A stretch of DNA of 64,000 bases from Streptomyces meridianus. GTDB lineage: Bacteria; Actinomycetota; Actinomycetes; Streptomycetales; Streptomycetaceae. This document shows positions 1 to 9,029 of this stretch, one piece after another. The position numbers and the translations under genes are program-made. Each line of letters opens with the position of its first letter. Position 1 is the stretch's first letter. The stretch spans positions 62,001-126,000 of the forward strand of contig NZ_JAMQGM010000045.1 in the NCBI RefSeq assembly GCF_023703325.1. Direction: 5' to 3'. The notes under the pieces were generated by a model. The model had not been told where the DNA came from. It worked only from the letters and a program-made list of their open reading frames with translations, and made no database searches.

Positions 1-123
1 GTGGCCAAGCTCGTGGGGAACTGGTCCTCGGCGCAGATGGTGGACGAGGTCTACGGGCATCCTGACCTCCATTCACCGCAGTTCACCGCGGCACTGGAGA
101 ACGTCTGGGGTGAGCAGGAATGA
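1..123 (+). CDS. Tyrosine recombinase, C-terminal end (partial at left edge)
   Basis: The window opens inside a frame that ends at a TGA at 121-123. Its last 40 residues contain a VYGHPDLHSP segment, which resembles the C-terminal box of tyrosine recombinases where the Tyr is the nucleophile. The TGA overlaps the ATG of the next gene (ATGA), so the two are translationally coupled. With that recombinase and the DUF6262 gene it forms a Tn554-like trio. The active-site Arg and His boxes lie outside the window, so only the end of the gene is seen. The position-1 GTG is probably internal. Confidence 0.7.
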   Translation: MAKLVGNWSSAQMVDEVYGHPDLHSPQFTAALENVWGEQE

Positions 124-2727
124 GTGCGCCGACGCTGGTTCTGGCGACCGATCCCACCTCCGGCACGCGGACCGTCTCCGACCGGCTGGAGCTGCTCCAG
201 GCCCTGATCGACGGGCCGACCTTCGACCCCGTGCTCCGAGGCGATGTCATTCGCGTCCCGCGCGAACACTCCGTCTACGGATGGCTGTGCCATGTTCCGC
301 GATGCGAGCGCAGCCGTGACGTGTGGCGCGACTACTGCTGCGACCACGCCGCGCAGTGGAACCAGTTCCAGCGCGAGGGGCGAGACATCGTCGCGTTCCT
401 GCGCGAGGCGGTGCCGCTCAAACCCCGCGGGGGACGTCACCTTGGCAACTGCCTGTTCTGTCCCGAGGCGCCGGCCTACAGCAGCAACGGGCTGTGCTAC
501 CTGCACTCCGGCAACCTGGTGAAGTGGCGCGCCTTCTGCCAAAGGACCGGTCTGAGCGCCGATTACGAACGCTGGGCGGACCGCCAGCGGCCGTTTCCCC
601 ACTTCGGTGACTGCCGTGCACCTGCGTGTCCCGAGCAAGCCGGCCACTACGTGCGCCTCTGCCCTTACCACTGGCTGAACTACATATGGGCGGCCTGGCG
701 GAGCGCGGGCGCTCCACACACGCACGAGCCGGACCAGAGAGGCCAGATATACGCTCACGTACGTCGACGAGGCAGCGTTCCTGGCCTGGTGCGCTGCTGC
801 GACGCCGGCCGGGCGCACGGACGGTGTGCTCTCTTTACGCGGGCTGAAGCCGCTGGCGCGGGCGGAGTTCAAGTGGGTGCTGAACCATCATGCCCAAGGG
901 CCGACCGAAGGGGCCCGTTGGCCGATCAGCGTGGTGCAGCGGCTGGCCACCGAGTGCCAGAGGCAGCAGATCGGCTCGCTGGCCGACCTGGACTTGAGCC
1001 GTGCCCCGCAGCATCCGCGCACGATGGCCCGCACCATGCTCAGCCACCTGCGGGTCGTCTACTTCAGCCGGCAGGACACCAAAGAGGCCGGCTACATCGA
1101 GACCGACCACTACGGCGTCCGACTGAATGGCCACACCAGCAACTTCGACATCTCCCAGGTCAGCCAGCGCTGGCTGCGCGATCTGCTGTGGGACTACCTC
1201 GACATGCGGCTGACCAGCGACCCGCCCCGCGGCAAGAGCACCTTCACTCGACCTCGACGCGGATGCGTCGAACTGAGCGCCTATCTCGAAGCGCACGCCC
1301 CGAAGGGCGGTCACGACCCCACTCTGCTGCGCAAGGAGCACATGCTCGGATTCGTGACCGACCAGCGGCACCGAGCCGCCCAAGGGCTCAAGCCTCTGGG
1401 AGTCCACTACAAGATCCTGCAGCGCAACCGTGGCCCCGTCGCCGTCACCAAGGCGCAGGTGGCGACCATCTTCAGCGCGACCCGCTTCGTGCTGCGCACC
1501 GCTATGGACGCGGGTGAGACGGAACGTATCGGCCTGGATCGGCAGTTCGTGGTCGCACTGCCGCCCGGCGGCAACCCGCGCAGCAGACGTCGCCGCCCGT
1601 TCTCGGACGAAGCCGCGCGTGCGCTCGCCGACGAGGCGAACCTGAGCCGCCTGGACGACACGGACCTGGACGACCGCGGCCTGCGCGACGTCTGGGAGTC
1701 CATCGTCACCACTGGCCGCCGGTGCGGCGAGATCCTCACGCTGCGTCTGGACTGCATCGGGCGCTACAAGGGGCTGCCTCTGCTGTGGCACGACCAGAGC
1801 AAGGTCGGGAAGGTGGAGGAAGCCATCCGCATCTCCGAGCGGATGTACCAGCGCATCGAACAACGGCAGGCCACGACCCGTGCCCGCTTCGCCCAGCGCC
1901 ACGGCCAACCACCGACCCCAGCCCAGGAGCGCGAGCTCGCCCTGTTCCCCCGGCGCACGGCCAACCGCACGGGGGTCAAGAGTGTGAGCTACGGCTGGTT
2001 CAACCAGCTGCTCCGCGCCTGGGTCCTCACCCTGGACATCCCCCACACCGTCGCCCACCAGGCTCGACACACCCTGGCCACGAACCTGCTCAAAGCCGGC
2101 GCCAACCTGGCGCAGATCAAGCGCTACCTCGGGCACGTCTCCGAGGCCATGGCCGAGCACTACGCCCACATCGCCAACACCGATCCACGCCTGAGCGACG
2201 CGCTCCAAGCCGTCTGGGTCAGCGGCCCAGGAGCACTCGAACCCGGCATCATCCTGTCCGGCGGCGAACCCATGACTCGCCAAGAGGCCGAGGCCATGCT
2301 CGTGGATCTCACCCACCGCTCGACCCCCGCCGAAGGCGGCTTCTGCACTTTCCAACCCGTCGTCGACGGCGGCGCCTGCCCCTTCAACCTCAACTGCCAC
2401 ACCTGCGACAACTTCGTGATGACTGGCGCTGACCTCGTCTACTGGCACCGCAAGCGCGAGCAGTGGCGCATGCTCGCCGAACGCGCCCCCGACGCGACGA
2501 CCCGCGACTACCTGCACCAGGTCTTCGACCCCACCGCCCGCGCAATCGACGGACTGGAGCGAGCCCTCTGCGCAGTGGGCCTCCTCGACGAAGCACTCAG
2601 CCTCGACCTGCGCCGTCCCCAGGACTACTACGGCCGCGTCTGGTCCGCTGCCTTCCGAGCCGGAGAACTCGCCCACGAGCAGGACAGCGACGAGACCGAA
2701 CCCGACGCCCTCGACGCCGCCAACTGA
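120..2727 (+). pseudogene. Second tyrosine recombinase (TnpB-like), frameshifted near 680-826
   Basis: The 5' part (120 to about 740) encodes a Cys/His-rich region with several CxxC and CxxH pairs, such as CHVPRCERS, CLFC and CPYHW, which looks like a zinc-binding DNA-recognition domain. The 3' part, in the next frame and open from 679 to 2727, encodes the catalytic domain: GRRCGEIL (Arg box), HQARHTLATNLL (HxxR) and a GHVSEAMAEHYAH box (His and Tyr). A late cluster CPFNLNCHTC is also present. The two halves read as one protein only if the frame changes by one base, most plausibly around 730-750. It may be a true mutation, a sequencing indel, or two coupled genes. DUF6262 follows 9 bases downstream, as in Tn554-type elements. 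Confidence 0.72.
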
Positions 2728-2736
2728 AAGACCAAG

Positions 2737-3324
2737 ATGCCCGCCACCGCACCTCCCGCCGCGACGGCCGCCCGACGACGACAGGCCCAGGCCAAACTCG
2801 CCGCCGTCCAGCAAGCCATCGCCCAGCTCCGCCGCGAGACCGGACACCTCACTGTCACGGCCATCGCCCGTCGGGCCGGCGTCTCCAGCACCTTCCTCTA
2901 CGAAAACCCGCAGGCTCGCTCCATGGTCAAAGACGCGGTCACGGCCACCCGCGATCAGCGTGCCCGACACGCCACTGACGAACACGACCGAGTCGAAGCG
3001 ACCTGGCGCGAGCGCGCCCTCAACGCCGAAGAAGGACTGGTGCAGGCACACAACGAGATCCGTGCCCAACGCACCCGCATCGGTGAGCTCATGGGACAGC
3101 TCCGCGACAAGGAAATGACCGCCTCCAGTGGCGAATCGAATCGGACCACAGCCTCTGAGAACGCCACCCTGAAGCGTCGAGTCCGTCAGCTGATGCAGGA
3201 GCACCGCGAGCTGCAAGAGCGTCTCGAAGGCTGCCGAACGAACCTCCGGTTCGCCGAGAGCCGCATCAGCGAACTTGAAGTCCAACTCGTCGAACATCAA
3301 CTGGGCGGGCAAGTCTGCCGCTGA
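2737..3324 (+). CDS. DUF6262 family protein (Tn554 TnpC-like accessory protein)
   Basis: A 195-residue protein. An N-terminal TetR-like helix-turn-helix region (about 40-65, with AIARRAGVSSTFLYENP) is followed by a long charged coiled coil (about 85-190). This is the pattern of the DUF6262/TnpC partner that sits downstream of two tyrosine recombinases in Tn554-like elements, where it supports or directs recombination. The gene starts 9 bases after the recombinase stop and is surely co-transcribed. The role is inferred from family context; family and operon placement are strong. Confidence 0.75.
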   Translation: MPATAPPAATAARRRQAQAKLAAVQQAIAQLRRETGHLTVTAIARRAGVSSTFLYENPQARSMVKDAVTATRDQRARHATDEHDRVEATWRERALNAEEGLVQAHNEIRAQRTRIGELMGQLRDKEMTASSGESNRTTASENATLKRRVRQLMQEHRELQERLEGCRTNLRFAESRISELEVQLVEHQLGGQVCR

Positions 3325-3544
3325 AGGCGACACTCGGGAGCTTGGACGTCGAAGCCGGACCTTCGAGATCCGACAGGCGGATGGCGCCGCGGGCGTCGGG
3401 TCCTTGTTTGGTTTTGAGGAAGTACGGTCCCCGGGCGGCGAGGGGTTCTCCGAAGCACATTTCGTCGTCTCCGTCAGCGAACGGCGACATCACCAATACG
3501 ATGACTCTCATGCATCACCTTTGTGACTGACCAGCGATCGTTCC

Positions 3545-4921
3545 GTGACCCTCCTCAGGCCACGGGGCACACACGACGTCATTCCGTCGTTCGTCCCGGT
3601 CATCTTTCGGGACGTCACACTGCTGGAGTCACAGGTGTTCTTCGCTCGACGCCGCCCTCACGGAAGTCTCGTCGCGCTCCTGCGTGACAACGCCGACTTC
3701 CGGCGCCTCTTCTGCGCTTCCGCTCTCAGCCTGACCGGCGACTGGTTCACTTTCGTCGCCCTGAGCAGCTTCGTCTACCGCCACACGGGCTCGCCGGGCT
3801 GGACAGCACTGCTGTTCGCCGTCAACTCCCTGCCCGGGGTCGTCCTACTGCCGCTGATCGGACCCCTCACCGACCGGTTCGACCGGCAACGCCTGCGCAT
3901 CGCTTGCGACCTGGGCGCGATCATCCCAGTCGCCGGCCTGCTGGTCGCCTTCCACATCCAGTCCGTCCCTCTGGCCCTTGGCTGCCTGGCAGGGCTGTCC
4001 ATCGCCGCAGCGATCGCGAGTCCCATCCCCGAGGCTGCGCTGCCGAACCTCGTCACCTCCCGCGAACTCTCACTGGCACAGACCGCGCTCGGGAGCCTGT
4101 ACTCGGCGGGCCTACTTGTGGGAGCCGGCCTGGGAGGCGTGGTCTCCGCGGCATGGGGCCCCTCGGTCACTCTCGTCATCGACGGGGCAACCTTTGCCGT
4201 CTCCGCACTCCTCATCAGGAGGATCAGGCAGCCGCTCGCCAAGACGATCGCCAATGGCCGGATTCGGGTGCGGGCTGATACGGCCGAACTCTGGACCTTC
4301 GTACGGAGGATGCCGGTGGTGTCCGCCTTTCTGTGGCTGACTGTGGGACTGCGCCTCTGCTATGGCATGGTCGGCCTGCTGCCTGTTTACGCCCTCGACC
4401 GTTTCCACGTCGGCGACGCCGGCGTCGGGGCCCTGTATCTGGCGCAAGGACTTGGCGCCGTACTGGGCCCCTTCCTCGGCCGACGACTCGTCGCCGGGTC
4501 GATGCGCCGCAGACTGAACGCGGCCGGTGCCGCCCTTGCCCTCTTCGGGCTCGGCTATCTTGCCCTGGCCCAGGTCACAGCCCTCGGTCCCGGCATGGCC
4601 GCAGCCCTGATCGGCCACATCGGAGTGGGCGCCTGCGCCATCCTCGCTGTCAACGGCCTTCAACTCGCGACACCCGACCACATCCGCGGCCGGGTCATGG
4701 TCCTCGTCTTCGGCATCTCCTCCGCTTTCCAGGGCGTGTCGTCCTTGGCGGTGGCACCTCTGGCCGCGTCCATCGGCATGCCCGACACCACCCGACTCCT
4801 CGCTGCACTCGCCATCGTCTGCGCGGTCGTCTGGACGATCGGTGTAACACGCACGGGGAGGGCGGGAAAGCACGTCGAACCGGACATGGCCCACGAGGAC
4901 ACTCCGGACCTCGCGCACTGA
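3545..4921 (+). CDS. MFS transporter, upstream of the peptide/hydroxylase cluster
   Basis: A major facilitator protein with about 12 hydrophobic segments and a loop-2/3 signature (GPLTDRFDRQRLRIACDLG). The frame opens at GTG 3545. A better start may be GTG 3635, since the segment from 3545 is not typical of the family and a GGAG-like sequence precedes 3635; the protein would then be about 428 residues. It runs in the same direction as the peptide gene 250 bases downstream, so export of the mature product or self-resistance is a reasonable guess. Substrate unknown. Nothing recognisable lies between 3325 and 3544. Confidence 0.8.
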   Translation: MTLLRPRGTHDVIPSFVPVIFRDVTLLESQVFFARRRPHGSLVALLRDNADFRRLFCASALSLTGDWFTFVALSSFVYRHTGSPGWTALLFAVNSLPGVVLLPLIGPLTDRFDRQRLRIACDLGAIIPVAGLLVAFHIQSVPLALGCLAGLSIAAAIASPIPEAALPNLVTSRELSLAQTALGSLYSAGLLVGAGLGGVVSAAWGPSVTLVIDGATFAVSALLIRRIRQPLAKTIANGRIRVRADTAELWTFVRRMPVVSAFLWLTVGLRLCYGMVGLLPVYALDRFHVGDAGVGALYLAQGLGAVLGPFLGRRLVAGSMRRRLNAAGAALALFGLGYLALAQVTALGPGMAAALIGHIGVGACAILAVNGLQLATPDHIRGRVMVLVFGISSAFQGVSSLAVAPLAASIGMPDTTRLLAALAIVCAVVWTIGVTRTGRAGKHVEPDMAHEDTPDLAH

Positions 4922-5169
4922 GTCCTGTCAAGAACATGCTCACCTGCACCTTCGAGGGATGGTCCGCGGGCCGCAGCAGCAAGCGGAGGAACCACTCCCA
5001 TGTCCGGCTCCGAGTGTGACCAGCGCATATGCAGTCACCCTCACGTCCGGTGTTCGGCCGCTATCCACACTGTGATCGCCCCTTCGTGGGAGAGAGTGTT
5101 GAAGCGGCAACGGGTGTCCGGACGCACGGTGTCGCACGGCAATGACCAGCCCCGAAGGGAGTGAATACA

Positions 5170-5313
5170 GTGGACGACCTCCTCCAGAAGATCGCCGCGA
5201 CGATCACGAACGAGGACATCACGCAGGCGCAGGAGTCCTCCGCCGCCATGAGCGAGACGAGCGGTGACGCCAAGAAGTACCGGCTCCAGATGTTCGCCGC
5301 CGACCAGGGCTGA
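5170..5313 (+). CDS. Small peptide, candidate RiPP precursor (47 aa)
   Basis: A short frame not obvious by length alone. It starts at GTG 5170, eight bases after AAGGGAG; GTG 5161 in the same frame is too close to that site. The product begins DDLLQKIAATITNEDITQ, a plausible amphipathic leader, has a Ser/Glu/Gly-rich middle, and ends KKYRLQMFAADQG. Codon usage fits neighbouring genes. It lies just before three genes resembling peptide beta-hydroxylases and is separated from them by a hairpin, the usual layout of a ribosomally made precursor and its enzymes. No known precursor family was recognised. Cleavage and modified residues are unknown; the Phe/Asp/Gln tail is the likeliest core. Confidence 0.55.
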   Translation: MDDLLQKIAATITNEDITQAQESSAAMSETSGDAKKYRLQMFAADQG

Positions 5314-5324
5314 GCCCGAGCGGG

Positions 5325-5368
5325 CCGCCGCCGCAGGATAGATCCGCTCAAGATCCCTGCGGCGGCGG
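5325..5368. terminator. Hairpin between peptide gene and first HExxH gene
   Basis: A perfect 13-bp inverted repeat, CCGCCGCCGCAGG (5325-5337) and CCTGCGGCGGCGG (5356-5368), with an 18-base loop. No T-run follows, so it is more likely a leaky attenuator or mRNA-stabilising stem than a full stop. It begins 11 bases after the peptide stop codon, where RiPP operons often set precursor above enzyme expression. Confidence 0.6.
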
Positions 5369-5422
5369 TCCGCGATCGCCCCCCAAAAACAGTAGCTGCC
5401 GCCGATGAGGCGAGGAGAAGCC

Positions 5423-6331
5423 ATGCTGCATCTGTTCGGAGCTGAAGAAAACCTGAGGACAATCACCGCTCTCGCCTTCCCTTTCATCGACAAGGGGCAG
5501 CCGGTGACATTCCCTGTCCTCAAGGAGGCGTACCGGTCCTTCCTCCGAACTGTGCAGCCGAGCGTCCCGTCGGAAACCGGTGACGAGCCTGCTTACATCC
5601 AGGAGACGCGTCGAACCCTGGAGTATCTGGGCATCTTCAGTGCTGACTCGGCCTTGACCGACACCCGCTACCAGTTCGGAACCGTGAACGAATCCTCGGC
5701 GGCAATAGAAGCAGGTGCGCATAAAACTCTGGCCTGGACCCGGAAATGCGCGGGCGCTATCGCTCGGCGAGACGAAGCCTTCGCAGCGCTCTTCCCGCTG
5801 GCCACGAACGCGGTCTTCCAAGCGCCCAGCGGGATAGCCAGCGGAGGTACCACCAGTGCCGCACTTGGTGTCCTTTGGGTCGACCCGAGGGACTCGTGGG
5901 GTGACCGTGATCTCGAAGAATTCTTGATACATGAGCTGAATCACACGCTGATTTTTCTGGACGAGTGTCGATTCGGACTCTTCACGTCCTATCCGGAACT
6001 CCTCAAACAGGAGAACTGGGTTACTTCCGCTATCCGCAAGACAGTCCGACCCCTGGACAAGGCGTACCACAGTGCGATTGTCGCCGCCGACGTCCTGTTG
6101 GCCCGCGAAGAAATTCTCGGGCACCCGGACTCCGCGATACTTCACCCTCTCTCGCCGGCCATGGCGCAGGGCGCCATGGAGGCTATCCGGGACATCGGGC
6201 TTCCGCCCACGCGAGATCTCCTCACTCCGCACGCGCTGGAAATCCTGGACCGCTGCCGAACAGAGGTGGAGCGCCTGACCCGGAAGAACGGTTGGCCTGT
6301 AACCGTCCCGGGCCGGCGAGTGAGGAGCTGA
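5423..6331 (+). CDS. HExxH protein 1, 2-oxoglutarate-dependent peptide beta-hydroxylase-like
   Basis: A 302-residue soluble protein. Start ATG 5423 follows AGGAG by six bases and aligns with the starts of its two paralogues downstream. Motifs: HELNH at about 170-174 within a hydrophobic stretch followed by a conserved LDE, then Arg 209 and His 216 (VRPL...AYHS). HExxH plus a later Arg and His is the pattern known for alphaKG-HExxH peptide hydroxylases in RiPP clusters, where HxxxH plus His would bind iron and Arg the co-substrate. Classical zinc protease function is the alternative. The neighbouring peptide gene supports peptide modification. Substrate residue unknown. Confidence 0.65.
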   Translation: MLHLFGAEENLRTITALAFPFIDKGQPVTFPVLKEAYRSFLRTVQPSVPSETGDEPAYIQETRRTLEYLGIFSADSALTDTRYQFGTVNESSAAIEAGAHKTLAWTRKCAGAIARRDEAFAALFPLATNAVFQAPSGIASGGTTSAALGVLWVDPRDSWGDRDLEEFLIHELNHTLIFLDECRFGLFTSYPELLKQENWVTSAIRKTVRPLDKAYHSAIVAADVLLAREEILGHPDSAILHPLSPAMAQGAMEAIRDIGLPPTRDLLTPHALEILDRCRTEVERLTRKNGWPVTVPGRRVRS

Positions 6332-6337
6332 TCGGGC

Positions 6338-7204
6338 GTGTATTTTCTCGAAGGTGCTGCCATCAACCTCCAAACGATTATGGTGCTCGCCCAAGCTCAC
6401 CTGCCGGAGGGGGAACCGCTCACCGAGAGCACCGTCGCACGGGCCTACCGTGGCTATCTGGCCGACCTTCAGCCGGGCGTACCCAGCACCCCCACCGCCG
6501 AGACCTTCCTGGTGCGCGACGAACCCCAGGCGCAATTCCTGGCCGACTTGTTCGGTCTGCAGGGTAGCCCGGCGGAAACTCGGCAAAAAGCCGTAATGGA
6601 AAAACCATCGATGGACGACAGGAAGGTTGCTTTCTTTGAAGAGGGGCTGAAGCGACTCGCCCAGTATGACCCCGAACTCTCCGCGCTCTTTCAGATGGCT
6701 GTGAAGTCGATTTTCTCGACTCCCGTCAGCCCTATCGCCGGCAGCATGACCGTACGTGCTGCACTCGGCGTGATGTGGGTATACCCGCTCGCAACCTGGG
6801 CTACCGATGACTTGATCGAGGCGTACGTACACGAACTTACCCACACGCTCGTCATGCTCGACGAGCGCCGGTTCACGCACTACCCACACTACGATGAACT
6901 GGACCGCGAAGAGAATCTCGTGAACTCTGCGATCAGGAACGAGAAACGATCGCTCTTCGCTTCCGTGCACAGTGTCTTTGTGGCGAGTGAACTGCTGCAG
7001 TTGCGAGAATCCCATCACGGCCACGGTATGGAGTTTCGCATACATCCGCCATCGCGGGGCATGCGCGAAAAATCACTCATTGCCCTCGAATCCGTTCTCG
7101 CTCTCCCGAACATCGAGCGCCTTGCCAGCCCTCGGCTCCGGGAACTGCTCGAAAAAACGGGAAAACAGCTGGACGCTATTCGTCCTGGCGCACTGGGCTC
7201 CTGA
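6338..7204 (+). CDS. HExxH protein 2, paralogue
   Basis: 288 residues, GTG start ten bases after GAGGAG and only six bases after the previous stop. It aligns along its full length with protein 1: N-terminal xFLxGxxxxLxT box, AALGVxWVxP, HELTH at about 165-169 with LDE after it, Arg 204 and His 211. All putative metal and co-substrate residues are kept, so it should be active if the family assignment is right. A second hydroxylase suggests more than one site on the peptide or a two-enzyme complex. Confidence 0.65.
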   Translation: MYFLEGAAINLQTIMVLAQAHLPEGEPLTESTVARAYRGYLADLQPGVPSTPTAETFLVRDEPQAQFLADLFGLQGSPAETRQKAVMEKPSMDDRKVAFFEEGLKRLAQYDPELSALFQMAVKSIFSTPVSPIAGSMTVRAALGVMWVYPLATWATDDLIEAYVHELTHTLVMLDERRFTHYPHYDELDREENLVNSAIRNEKRSLFASVHSVFVASELLQLRESHHGHGMEFRIHPPSRGMREKSLIALESVLALPNIERLASPRLRELLEKTGKQLDAIRPGALGS

Positions 7205-7221
7205 CCGAGAGAAGGTGGACA

Positions 7222-8067
7222 ATGTTTTTTCTCCGAGGTCCCGAAGAAGGTCTCGAGGACGTCGTCACGCTCTCTGCTCCCTATCTCGACCGCCGCAGCG
7301 TCTCGCTTCCTGCGGTCAAGGCTGCCTACCAGACGTACCTCGCCGTCCAGCAGCCCAAGGTTCCGGCGAAGACCGTGGAGCACACCGAATTCGTCCGCAA
7401 CGGAGCATGGCGGACGGAGCTGAGCGGCTGGTTCCGCAGTCCTGACGCACCGGACATGGAGGGGGTGCCGGAGGACGCTTCAGCGGTGGAGCGGGCCATG
7501 GATAGAGTCGAGGAGGGATTCCGCGTCCTGTGCGGGAGCGAGCCGGAACTCGCCCCGCTGTTCGATCTCGTGGTCAACCAAGTATTCGTCATGACGCTCC
7601 CGCAAGAGCCGGGCAGCGGTTCCTCCTTCGACGGAGTCGGGCTCGTCTACATCAACCCTCTGCCCGAGTGGAGTACGCAGGACGTCATCGAATGCCTGGT
7701 CCACGAGTTCGCCCACACTCTCCTCTACCTGGATGCTCTACGACACACGCACCACCCTGACTATCGCCTGCTCGACATGCCGGAAAATGAGGCGGAAACC
7801 GCGATTACCGGGCGGCGTCGGTCGATCTTCTTCGCATTCCAGAGCTTCCTCATCGCGGCCGAGATCCTCACCGTGCGACACCGTCACCCCGAAATCTGTC
7901 CCGGCGTAGGCATACACGGGTCCACCCCCGAGATCCTGGCCACCGCGAAGAGGACGTACGACCGCTGCATGGCGCATCCGAACCTCGACGCTCTCGCAAC
8001 ACCTCGGCTCAGGGCCCTTCTCTCTGACGCTCGCACCCGCATGCAGGAGATCGAGCAGAGCATGTAG
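7222..8067 (+). CDS. HExxH protein 3, divergent paralogue lacking the downstream His
   Basis: 281 residues, ATG start after GAAGGTGG. HEFAH sits at about 161-165 with LDA in place of LDE, and the Arg region (RRRS, 198-201) is kept, but the position equivalent to the third ligand His is Gln 207 (AFQS). This may be an inactive partner, a structural subunit, or a protein with a different ligand set. Last gene of the operon; it converges on the TrpA-like gene with 92 bases between and no clear terminator. Confidence 0.6.
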   Translation: MFFLRGPEEGLEDVVTLSAPYLDRRSVSLPAVKAAYQTYLAVQQPKVPAKTVEHTEFVRNGAWRTELSGWFRSPDAPDMEGVPEDASAVERAMDRVEEGFRVLCGSEPELAPLFDLVVNQVFVMTLPQEPGSGSSFDGVGLVYINPLPEWSTQDVIECLVHEFAHTLLYLDALRHTHHPDYRLLDMPENEAETAITGRRRSIFFAFQSFLIAAEILTVRHRHPEICPGVGIHGSTPEILATAKRTYDRCMAHPNLDALATPRLRALLSDARTRMQEIEQSM

Positions 8068-8159
8068 CCGAAGATTGCGCACTGTTGGCTCACGTCTCGT
8101 GGCGCCCACTTCACGTGAAGCAGTTGGGGAACGATCTTCGAGGGCGCGGGGAATGATCT

Positions 8160-9029
8160 TCAGGGCTTCTCGTCGCACGTAAGCCCCACTCGTGCACGCC
8201 CCGCCTGATTGAGCGAGGCAGCGAATCGCTCCACGAGCGGGATTGCTCGATCAAGCCCTCCGTCGGTGAGCGCACGCACCAGCGGTGAGCCGATCACCAC
8301 CCCGGCCACACCACACTGCTGAACGGCAGCTGCGGCCAGCTCAGGTGTGCTGATCCCGATGCCGGTGAGAACCGGAGTCGTCGGCGCGATGCGCCGAGCC
8401 GATCCGACAAACGAGGCCAAACTGGCGAGATCAATCCCAGCCAAGTAGCCCGTCCGCTTTCCTGTCGCCGCAGGAGCGTAGATGAAGCCTCTTGCCGCCC
8501 GACACGTAGCACTCATCTCGTCGCGCGAAACGCCACGATCGGCCAAGAGCGGTGCGGTGATTCCATGCTCAACAGCTGTCATCGCCCAGGTCCGCGAGTA
8601 TCCGGGCGGCACGTCGGGAACGAGGCATCCGGCAGCCCCCACGGAAGCGAGCTCACGAGCCATTCGCTCCGGACCATAAGCCAGAACCGTCGCCCAATAG
8701 ATCATGGTGACCACGGGCCTGTCCGACAGCGTGGATACTTGCCGCACCGTTTCCAGCGTGGTGCTCACGCCATCGCCACGACGAAGCGCGCGGCGATGCG
8801 CTGCGGCAATAACCGGGCCGTCGAGCCAAGGATCCTGCGCGGGAGCGCCCACCTCCAGCACCGTCGCGCCATTCTGGGCGAAGGCGACGAACGTCTCGAC
8901 ACTGCTACGCAGATCGGGATAGCCAGCTACCGAGAAGGTGCCGAGAGCGGGCTGTGTACTGTCCAAACCGATTCGTAGGGCGTTGCTCGCCTGGTTCGCC
9001 GCGTCACGTACATGTACGTCATACGTCAT
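8160..9029 (-). CDS. Stand-alone TrpA-like (tryptophan synthase alpha / indole-3-glycerol-phosphate lyase fold) protein
   Basis: A 289-residue TIM barrel aligning with TrpA throughout: an AGYP box (about 35-38), EVGAPAQDPWLDGPVI (59-74) holding the equivalents of catalytic Glu (59) and Asp (70), GxxGCLVPDVPP, GFIYAPAATG and a GIGIS / GVVIGSPL phosphate-binding region. TrpA cleaves indole-3-glycerol phosphate to indole and glyceraldehyde 3-phosphate. No trpB or other trp genes are nearby, so it may work alone as a lyase releasing indole or an analogue. PFSDP is changed to PAQDP. The ATG overlaps the stop of an upstream truncated TrpA-like frame. Confidence 0.75.
   Translation of the reverse strand: MTYDVHVRDAANQASNALRIGLDSTQPALGTFSVAGYPDLRSSVETFVAFAQNGATVLEVGAPAQDPWLDGPVIAAAHRRALRRGDGVSTTLETVRQVSTLSDRPVVTMIYWATVLAYGPERMARELASVGAAGCLVPDVPPGYSRTWAMTAVEHGITAPLLADRGVSRDEMSATCRAARGFIYAPAATGKRTGYLAGIDLASLASFVGSARRIAPTTPVLTGIGISTPELAAAAVQQCGVAGVVIGSPLVRALTDGGLDRAIPLVERFAASLNQAGRARVGLTCDEKP

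Noticed and set aside
835..3333. 832-codon open frame on the minus strand
   Set aside because: It lies antisense to the recombinase and DUF6262 genes, has a Gly/Val/Asp-rich composition without motifs, and is a GC-rich shadow.
5348..7045. 565-codon minus-strand frame
   Set aside because: Shadow of the HExxH genes, which form aligned paralogues with good starts.
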